64,000 bases of DNA from Dryomyza anilis (Eukaryota; Arthropoda; Insecta; Diptera; Dryomyzidae), in contig OX638131.1 in assembly GCA_951804985.1 (NCBI GenBank), positions 90,966,349-91,030,348 on the forward strand. Direction: 5' to 3'. Position 1 is the stretch's first letter. Every line of letters starts with the position of its first letter. The notes beneath the pieces are model-generated. The model had not been told where the DNA came from. It was given only the letters and a program-made list of their open reading frames with translations, and did no database searches. This document shows positions 12,401 through 19,967 of this stretch, in pieces. The position numbers were made by a program, and so were the translations under genes.

Positions 12401-13107
12401 ATGCTATACTTATGGCTATGGACTACATTGCGGATAATAGATGGCAGAACAGGGCTATATCAGTTTGCAGCGATAGTCAGGCTGCTCTTATGGCTTTGAA
12501 CAACCAGGTCATCACATCCAAAATTGTACGTCAATGCAGATCACGTCTCAATTGTGTTGGTAAATACAATACACTGAAACTGATTTGGGTGCCGGGCCAT
12601 AAAGGAGTTTCGGGAAATGAAACATCTGACGAACTAGCACGTGCTGGATCTGAGGATAATCCATTTGGACCAGAACCTGTGCTTGGACTACCTGCATCTA
12701 CGGGGAAATTCGTCATCAGCTCTTGGGTCGCCTCCGCACACAAGAGCAGATGGCTGAATGAGACGAAATGCAGATTCTCCAAGCTCATGACACCGACGAT
12801 AACCAAAAGATCGGCCTCGTTTCTACTTTCCTTAAGTAGAAAGGAGTGCAGAAAACTGACGGGACTTCTAACGGGACACAACGCATGTGAAAAACACATG
12901 AACGCAATCGGCCTGGCCGAAAGCGCCTTATGTTCTGCCTGCTACGAAGAAACTGGCACCACAGAGCACTATCTCTGTGACTGTCCAGCATTTTCTAGAA
13001 TAAGAAGGCAGATCTTTGGCACAGACTTGATGAGAGAGGATCAGCTTCACTCTCTATCACACAATAGCCTTCTTAGATTCAATAATGAATCTAAGAAGTT
13101 TCATTAA
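9457..13107 (+). CDS. LINE ORF2 polyprotein: endonuclease, reverse transcriptase, RNase H
   Basis: Uninterrupted 1216-codon frame. Residues ~1-225 form an exonuclease/endonuclease/phosphatase domain: ITAIQEPW with the catalytic Glu, CDANAQHTVWGS, and SDHRYIEF at its end. The reverse transcriptase spans about 430-800: SPGPDGIYPVML, the IFVDIEGAFD box, NRGCPQGGVLSPLLW, and YADD at 676-679. RNase H follows, with the first Asp at 945 (FTDGS), then FQAEVYAI, CSDSQAAL and VPGHKGVSGNETSDELA. The C terminus carries CSACYEETGTTEHYLCDC, a C-x2-C...H-x3-C knuckle. All catalytic residues I can locate are intact, so the copy is recent. It nicks target DNA and reverse-transcribes its own RNA. Missing ORF1 N terminus and promoter make this copy unlikely to move by itself. 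Confidence 0.93.
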   Translation: MIFTQINLQHSKAATALLGKRLSMLHTLPHITAIQEPWVYNKRICGLSELRGETILYDEQAARPRSCLIVSKHFAVTKLTQFCGQDLVAAKVSYESDSGWKHLIVASGYFPYDSLLPPPPKAIVELIEYCDLKETGIILCCDANAQHTVWGSSKCNARGTRLLDFIMTSNLNIHNTGNKPTFVTARRQEVIDLTLSNCRLRESIFNWKVLKEDSLSDHRYIEFHTDREVLPSMTVRNPRKTNWARFRHELENSLNIPVRIRTKESIETSVQVMNDVINSSFVRTCPVRKTLSRPPVPWWNACLETLRKDSRKLLNRALRSNLDSDWFLYRAKQKEYKKRIRKSKSVSYKDFCSSIESCSETSRLVKFLKRDRTARLDSLRRPDGSYTESKTEALSVLVETHFPGNQIHIGPLCNPSTGDCNNNSNVTKHDWQVARLVVYDEAIQYAVASFDGFKSPGPDGIYPVMLQEGITQLLPCLKKIFRASLAWAFIPTSWRLVKVAFIPKVGRVDYSIAKSFRPISMMSFILKCLERLVELHIRKTSLSRYPLSSRQHAYQRGKSCETALQHLVGRIEHAFQRKMYVMGIFVDIEGAFDNATFDGMCDAARRHGIDETLVKWLRSMLMFRTITSEAECGQYIMAGVNRGCPQGGVLSPLLWCMLVDSLVNDLDGPGVYSQAYADDVAILATGFSLNEVCVKTQNSLNRIDSWCTANGLSVNPHKTGIVLFTRKRIMTGLSLPVLKGVTIPLSNEVKYLGLTLDSKLLWTKHVENKISRALNAFWQCRGIFGKTWGLSPSKTLWIYTAMIRPMISYASVVWWNKLSRKCVTTSLAKIQRTVCLGVTGAFPTTPGPALNAILNLPPLDIFIRGEAMKGCWRLKRGGFWFNVPWNISDIALDTPLDTCLLEMPSDAMITEILPRRNFEICQPDIQDWLTPDCEPGRGSHRIFTDGSRTDQGSGAGVFVEPDDRRLHFALGDNASVFQAEVYAILMAMDYIADNRWQNRAISVCSDSQAALMALNNQVITSKIVRQCRSRLNCVGKYNTLKLIWVPGHKGVSGNETSDELARAGSEDNPFGPEPVLGLPASTGKFVISSWVASAHKSRWLNETKCRFSKLMTPTITKRSASFLLSLSRKECRKLTGLLTGHNACEKHMNAIGLAESALCSACYEETGTTEHYLCDCPAFSRIRRQIFGTDLMREDQLHSLSHNSLLRFNNESKKFH

Positions 13108-13180
13108 AAACCAGGGAACTGGGTCACAGCACAATGGATATAACCCTGTCTGAGTGCTGTGGCTCTATTTTTTATCCCAC

Positions 13181-13217
<37 letters not shown>

Positions 13218-13261
13218 TTCTTGATTCTTTCTGGATTTTAGAACTTTTTTCCCTCCGTGTA

Positions 13262-13784
13262 CTGATGTTATGATTTTCTGTTGAAATCTGTTTACATCGG
13301 TAAAATACCAATTTTGATTTAAAAAAAATCTCATGCATAATCGATCTACATTATTGGACAACCTTTGTGATGAATTTTCGTAATTTCCCCAGATTCTTTC
13401 TTTGAAACCTATATTAAAATGACTTTTTTTATTTTTGAGGATTTCTGAGGCTGGCATATCTTCTAAGTTCCATAGAACTCAGAACACTGAAAACCGAACT
13501 TTTAGTTATAAAATGTAGCCGATTATTTTAAAATAGGTTATTGTTTTTTTTTTCTAAAAGATTTCAATTTATCTTTTAAAATACCCATATTACATTTATT
13601 AATGATGAAGAATACAAAATAAAGTAAATCATATGAAAAATGTATGTCTAGTCTTGCCGAAAACTGGTTGTTGGTCTATTAAACAAAATTTTAAAGTGTC
13701 GCATACGCTTTGAAAATTTGTTATACGGACAAATCTCTAATGCGTAGTAATTTCACTCTTAATTAGATGTAAAGGGGTCTGATA
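13262..13784. other. AT-rich, nothing recognised
   Basis: Right flank of the composite element. No ORF or repeat relationship was noticed. Confidence 0.4.
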
Positions 13785-14845
13785 TGATAAGTCGAAATTA
13801 AAAATATCGAAACTAAAATACCGAAGACAAAATTGTAGAAATAAAAATGCCGAAACATAAAAATGTAAAAAAAAAGTATGTCGAAAACAAAAATGTCGAT
13901 AATAAAAATGTTAAAATATTTAAGGATATTTAAGGTATATTATAAAACAAAAAACATTACAAATAAATATAATAAAATATAAATTTTTTAATATATTTTT
14001 ATTATATTTTGATTTTATCATATTGGAAGCACTCAGAAAGTTGTTCTTTGCAAATTATTATTCAGCTGTAGGTGTCGTAGTGAATTTTTCTACTATAGAG
14101 TGTCAAATCAAAATATTTTTTCAATGATTTTTCAATTTGGGGTTTCGATTTACATTTATGTATTAAATAAATAGGTTCCACTAAATGAAAATTTATATAA
14201 AAAATAACACCGATTGGTTGAAAAATGATAACATAATTACAATAATTAATTTTCTAGCTTTTTTTAAAAGGTTATTAAAATTTTTTAATAATTTTGGAAT
14301 TTTTTTTTGTAGGCTTTATTTTTATATAACCACAAAAGTTTCTTCTATGAAAGGTAGTCCATTTAATAAACTTTAAAATGGTATATTAAAATCTACTAAC
14401 TTCTTTGTACATAAAATGTTGCAGACAAAATACAAAACTATGTCCAACTACTGACCTTTCCCCTATCTCTGGAATTAGTGGTCGGAAAAATATAAAAAAA
14501 TGGTCAATGCCTCTTATATAATTTCATTATAATCACCAAATTTCTAAATATTCCATTGAAATCACAGAGGGAGAATTGCAACCCCTGGTCGATTTAGTGT
14601 AGTATGGATCAAATACGATTTGAAATTTGTATTTCACGATTTTAATTTTGCGGCATTTTAATTTTCGATATTTTTTTGATCGTACAAAAGTAAATGTTTG
14701 TGTATTTATAGTCTTAAAGTTTTTTCGACATTTTCTAGCTTTAAAATATTTTTCGACAATTTTTGATTCGGCCAAATATTATTTCAGCATTCTAAGGCAA
14801 TTAAAATTTAGACATATTTAAGTTTTGACATTTTGTTTTTCGCAA
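13785..14845. repeat. Inverted pair of degenerate ~15-bp arrays (foldback-like)
   Basis: 13790-13925 holds about nine imperfect copies of a word close to 'gtcgaaaataaaaat' ('gtcgaaaacaaaaatgtcga'). 14625-14845 holds the same word reversed ('attttcgacatttt', 'tttttcgacaattttt'). The 0.7 kb between them is plain AT-rich DNA. Opposed arrays of short repeats around a loop are the layout of foldback (FB) elements. Sharp ends and a target duplication were not seen. Confidence 0.5.
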
Positions 14846-15600
14846 TATCGTACAGATTCCAATAAAAGTTTAATATGTCTCATGAATCATGCACAATGTT
14901 ATTTCCATTTTGAATACTCTGCAGTATAAGTGAAATTTTCACTTTGGTAGATCACCAAAGTTTGTACCAACTCGAAGGAAACGATGCCATAAAAGATAAA
15001 AGATGTCCAAATTCTTAATCAGCGATGTCTGTTTTTCTGTGTGTCTGTCTGTTGAACTGATTAGAGGAAAACAAGAATAGCGCAATAAATGAAACTCAAA
15101 AATTAGATAACACTATTTGGTATTGAAAATTGTTGTACTTTGTTAAAGCAGAAATAAAACAATTTCTTAGTATCCACATTTTGTTATTTTGGTTGTTGAC
15201 TAATTATTTATATATATACTACTATTATATACTAAAATAGTATTGTCGTAGTAGTAATTCTGGCAAACTCACATACGTGCCTCTTACACATTAGTTACAC
15301 GTGGTATATGTGCCAACGCGTTGACATTTTTGTCACCATGCACTTGAATTAACTGATTGCAAGTGAAGCAAATAGGGCTTTGCCTTCATTTTCCGTTTTT
15401 TTTTTTATTGTAACATTGTGCAATGTCCTTTGAAAGGTACTGCATATTAAACGCAGCAGAATCAAGTGCACATTCGCCATGCGAAGCAGAACACGTGTTA
15501 TGCAAACCATATACAAAAGACGAACAACTTACAGTTAAGTTATTTATTTTTAATAGGATTAAAAATTTAATAGCCAATTCATGTCAAAAAATAAACTACA
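14846..15600. other. AT-rich, no gene seen
   Basis: No supported feature. A frame entering the minisatellite from 15423 is an artefact of the 9-bp repeat. Confidence 0.4.
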
Positions 15601-15602
15601 TA

Positions 15603-17302
15603 TGCTATAAATACTATAAATACTATAAATACTATAAATACTGTAAATACTATAAATACTATAAATACTATAAATACTATAAATACTATAAATACTATAA
15701 ATACTATAAATACTATAAATACTATAAATACTATAAATACTATAAATACTATAAATACTATAAATACTATAAATACTATAAATACTATAAATACTATAAA
15801 TACTATAAATACTATAATTACTATAATTACTATAAATACTATTAATACTATAAATACTATAAATACTATAAATACTATAAATACTATAAATACTATAAAT
15901 ACTATAAATACTATAAATACTATAAATACTATAAATACTATAAATACTATAAATACTATAAATACTATAAATACTATAAATACTATAAATACTATAAATA
16001 CTATAAATACTATAAATACTATAAATACTATAAATACTATAAATACTATAAATACTATAAATACTATAAATACTATAAATACTATAAATACTATAAATAC
16101 TATAAATACTATAAATACTATAAATACTATAAATACTATAAATACTATAAATACTATAAATACTATAAATACTATAAATACTATAAATACTATAAATACT
16201 ATAAATACTATAAATACTATAAATACTATAAATACTATAAATACTATAAATACTATAAATACTATAAATACTATAAATACTATAAATACTATAAATACTA
16301 TAAATACTATAAATACTATAAATACTATAAATACTATAAATACTATAAATACTATAAATACTATAAATACTATAAATACTATAAATACTATAAATACTAT
16401 AAATACTATAAATACTATAAATACTATAAATACTATAAATACTATAAATACTATAAATACTATAAATACTATAAATACTATAAATACTATAAATACTATA
16501 AATACTATAAATACTATAAATACTATAAATACTATAAATACTATAAATACTATAAATACTATAAATACTATAAATACTATAAATACTATAAATACTATAA
16601 ATACTATAAATACTATAAATACTATAAATACTATAAATACTATAAATACTATAAATACTATAAATACTATAAATACTATAAATACTATAAATACTATAAA
16701 TACTATAAATACTATAAATACTATAAATACTATAAATACTATAAATACTATAAATACTATAAATACTATAAATACTATAAATACTATAAATACTATAAAT
16801 ACTATAAATACTATAAATACTATAAATACTATAAATACTATAAATACTATAAATACTATAAATACTATAAATACTATAAATACTATAAATACTATAAATA
16901 CTATAAATACTATAAATACTATAAATACTATAAATACTATAAATACTATAAATACTATAAATACTATAAATACTATAAATACTATAAATACTATAAATAC
17001 TATAAATACTATAAATACTATAAATACTATAAATACTATAAATACTATAAATACTATAAATACTATAAATACTATAAATACTATAAATACTATAAATACT
17101 ATAAATACTATAAATACTATAAATACTATAAATACTATAAATACTATAAATACTATAAATACTATAAATACTATAAATACTATAAATACTATAAATACTA
17201 TAAATACTATAAATACTATAAATACTATAAATACTATAAATACTGTAAATACTATAAATACTATAAATACTATAAATACTATAAATACTATAAATATTAA
17301 AA
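15603..17302. repeat. 9-bp minisatellite (ATAAATACT)n, ~188 units
   Basis: About 1.7 kb of head-to-tail ACTATAAAT. The central ~1.4 kb (about 15850-17240) is free of variants. Variants sit near the edges: ACTGTAAAT near 15641 and again near 17244, ACTATAATT twice near 15815-15830, and ACTATTAAT near 15840. Nine is a multiple of three, so open frames run through it by chance, (YKY)n on + and (FIV)n on -. The exact length in any assembly is uncertain. Confidence 0.97.
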
Positions 17303-18109
17303 ATACTAAATTAGTATTACAAAACACTGAAAAGTAGAAAATTTACTGAAAAATGACTTTGTTAATTTATAATTGACATCATTGCCAGAACGTGCCGAAG
17401 ACAAGGAACACAGCAGCCATCATTTTATTTAATATATCTTCGCCCTACAATCGATTCGAGAATTTATTAGCTTTTAATTTGTTCGTCCATAAAATTCATT
17501 GCTTTCATGCTTGTCTTTGCTTCTTCCTTTTGACTTTTATCATTCTTTGCCATGCTCTACATCGCTATTTTATCGCGAGTCGTATGTGGTGTGTGTTGGT
17601 TTCTTTGTGTTTCATAAATCTTCAAAGCATCCTTTTGCATTACCTCAGCTTCCGTTGTCTTGCGTTTTGATGCTCTCATCCTTCGTCAGAGATTCATATC
17701 CTCCTCCTTCGTCGACTTCTTCGGCTGCCGCTCTATTAATTACAAAGGACGACGTCAGAGCGTCGCTGTGGCACTTTAATCCGTTTTATGTCACTGTGGA
17801 TCTTATTAATTGTTTTAGTTATGATACGAAATCACTACATAATTAATAATGCAGCAAACAAAGGACACAATTAATTATGACACACATATTAACACATATA
17901 AAAGACACACACACAGGACATTTTTGGTGAAGAAAAGCAGAAGTTAAGTTTCCGTATGATTAATGTATAGGATATAAAATTTAAAACTTTGCATAATTAA
18001 AAATATAAACTATTTTCTTAATTGTGGATCTCATTTGGGACTGTCACATTAATGTTGTAGTCCAATTAAATTTAATTGGTTCCATAAACCTTTCATTAAA
18101 AATATAAGA
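17303..18109. other. Unique spacer between two 9-bp minisatellites
   Basis: About 0.8 kb without similarity to the rest of the window. 17490-17790 is less AT-rich than its surroundings and pyrimidine-rich on + ('cctcctccttcgtcgac'). Its longest frame, 17499-17846, shows no recognisable motif and is not called a gene. 17880-17925 is CACA-rich. Confidence 0.5.
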
Positions 18110-19612
18110 ACTAAAATAGCTAAAAGAACTAAAATAACCAGAAGAGCTAAAATAGCTAAAATAGCTAAAAGAACTCAAAGAACTAAAAGAACTAAAAGAA
18201 CTAAAAGAACTAAAAGAACTAAAAGAACTAAAAGAACTAAAAGAACTAAAAGAACTAAGAGAACTAAAAGAACTAAAAGAACTAAAAGAACTAAAAGAAC
18301 TAAAAGAACTAAAAGATCTAAAAGAACTAAAAGAACTAAAAGAACTAAAAGAACTAAAAGAACTAAAAGAACTAAAAGATCTAAAAGAACTAAAAGAACT
18401 AAAAGAACTAAAAGAACTAAAAGAACTAAAAGAACTAAAAGAACTAAAAGAACTGAAAGAACTAAAAGAACTAAAAGAACTAAAAGAACTAAAAGAACTA
18501 AAAGAACTAAAAGAACTAAAAGAACTAAAAGAACTAAAAGAACTAAAAGAACTAAAAGAACTAAAAGAACTAAAAGAACTAAAAGAACTAAAAGAACTAA
18601 AAGAACTAAAAGAACTAAAAGAACTAAAAGAACTAAAAGAACTAAAAAAACTAAAAGAACTAAAAGAACTAAAAGAACTAAAAGAACTAAAAGAACTAAA
18701 AGAACTAAAAGAACTAAAAGAACTAAAAGAACTAAAAGAACTAAAAGAACTAAAAGAACTAAAAGAACTAAAAGAACTAAAAGAACTAAAAGAACTAAAA
18801 GAACTAAAAGAACTAAAAGAACTAAAAGAACTAAAAGAACTAAAAGAACTAAAAGAACTAAAAGAACTAAAAGAACTAAAAGAACTAAAAGAACTAAAAG
18901 AACTAAAAGAACTAAAAGAACTAAAAGAACTAAAAGAACTGAAAGAACTAAGAGAACTAAAAAAATTAAAAGAACTAAAAGAACTAAAAGAACTAAAAGA
19001 ACTAAAAGAACTAAAAGAACTAAAAGAACTAAAAGAACTAAAAGAACTAAAAGAACTAAAAGAACTAAAAGAACTAAAAGAACTAAAAGAACTAAAAGAA
19101 CTAAAAGAACTAAAAGAACTAAAAGAACTAAAAGAACTAAAAGAACTAAAATAACTAAAAGAACTAAAAGAACTAAAAGAACTAAAAGAACTAAAAGAAC
19201 TAAAAGAACTAAAAGAACTAAAAGAACTAAAAGAACTAAAAGAACTAAAAGAACTAAAAGAACTAAAAGAACTAAAAGAACTAAAAGAACTAAAAGAACT
19301 AAAAGAACTAAAAGAACTAAAAGAACTAAAAGAACTAAAAGAACTAAAAGAACTAAAAGAACTAAAAGAACTAAAAGAACTAAAAGAACTAAAAGAACTA
19401 AAAGAACTAAAAGAACTAAAAGAACTAAAAGAACTAAAAGAACTAAAAGAACTAAAAGAACTAAAAGAACTAAAAGAACCAAAAGAACTAAAAGAACTAA
19501 AAGAACTAAAAGAACTAAAATAACTGAAAGAACCAAAATAATTAAAAGATCTAAAAAGAACTAAAATAACTGAAAGAACTAAAATAATTAAAATATCTAA
19601 AAAGAACTAAAA
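18110..19612. repeat. 9-bp minisatellite (AAAGAACTA)n, ~150 units
   Basis: Head-to-tail ACTAAAAGA from about 18176 to 19540. Degenerate edges (ACTAAAATA, GCTAAAATA, a 10-bp unit with AAAAAG) extend from 18110 to 19612. Point variants are scattered through the array: AAAGATCTA near 18315 and 18378, ACTGAAAGA near 18453 and 18938, ACTAAAAAA near 18645, ACTAAAATA near 19150. The unit agrees with the neighbouring array's ACTATAAAT at six of nine positions. The - strand frame (LLV)n is a by-product. Confidence 0.97.
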
Positions 19613-19967
19613 TAATCTACGTCTTATACTTAACTCATGTGGATTGTATTGCCTATAACAAAATGATTATTATTTTTTTATTTGTTTTAGCAAAACAATT
19701 GTTTTTTTTTTTGCTTTAGCCAATCTATTCTTACAGTATGCATTTTTTTTTTAAACTGGGAATTAGATGAGTACAAAAAAAAAACATCTTATCATGTTTT
19801 AAAACGTTCGATTAGCTCTTTTTGCATGCGATTAAAAATAATTTTATGATAAGACATATCATATATTTTCAAAAACATGTTGTCGCAGTGCAAGTGTCAT
19901 TTAGCATGCAGTAGTAGAACCTTCAACATCAGTCGACATTGCAGTAAAAAGTTATAGCACATTAGTC
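19613..19967 (+). promoter_or_regulatory. Upstream region of lipase gene 1, possible initiators
   Basis: 355 bp between the minisatellite and the lipase ATG. Two matches to the arthropod initiator (TCA[G/T]T[T/C]) lie close to the gene: TCATTT at 19897-19902 and TCAGTC at 19929-19934. A 'catatatttt' word at 19859-19868 is slightly too far upstream of the first to be a canonical TATA box. Either would give a short 5' UTR. This is motif inference only. Confidence 0.3.

Larger units (their letters stand above)
9199..13214 (+). mobile_element. LINE retrotransposon (RNase H-bearing, LOA/I/R1 group), 5'-truncated
   Basis: The element holds the 3' end of ORF1, a 37-bp gap, a complete ORF2, a short 3' UTR and a 30+ base poly(A) tract (13183-13214). 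This is the classic product of target-primed reverse transcription, with 5' truncation inside ORF1. Domain order (apurinic-type endonuclease, reverse transcriptase, RNase H, terminal Cys/His motif) fits the LOA and I groups. I could not place it to family level. No clear target-site duplication was found because both flanks are AT-rich. It lies inside the inverted-repeat element whose ends are at 6241 and 13259. Confidence 0.92.
6241..13259. mobile_element. TA-flanked inverted-repeat element split by two LINE insertions
   Basis: The left end CACGGAAAGAAA (after TA at 6239-6240) is mirrored by TTTCCCTCCGTG (before TA at 13260-13261). Further inverted matches lie inside. 'cttagttgtcaaaaaagta' at 6375-6393 mirrors 9140-9159. 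'ttaatttcttaggtatcaaaaa' at 6579-6600 mirrors 9090-9112. 'gaacacgtgttcat' followed by a GTTGTT run near 6490-6520 mirrors 9049-9085. The arms are therefore 6241-6740 and 8796-9198 plus 13215-13259. Removing the two LINEs leaves a roughly 0.95 kb foldback-like or MITE-like element without an ORF. The superfamily is not identified. The TA duplication fits a Tc1/mariner-type insertion. Confidence 0.6.

Noticed and set aside
7331..12991. Multiple - strand frames of 70-140 codons over the LINE copies
   Set aside because: They occur identically in both copies as antisense shadows of ORF2.
15579..17327. 582-codon frame on the - strand, (FIV)n
   Set aside because: Pure by-product of the 9-bp minisatellite; no promoter, signal or non-repeat domain.
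17392..17846. Two overlapping + strand frames (92 and 115 codons) in the spacer
   Set aside because: No domain, signal or splice context; composition alone explains them.
18175..19536. 453-codon frame on the - strand, (LLV)n
   Set aside because: By-product of the second 9-bp minisatellite.
15603..19612. CRISPR array
   Set aside because: Units are contiguous with no spacers, and the DNA is from an insect.
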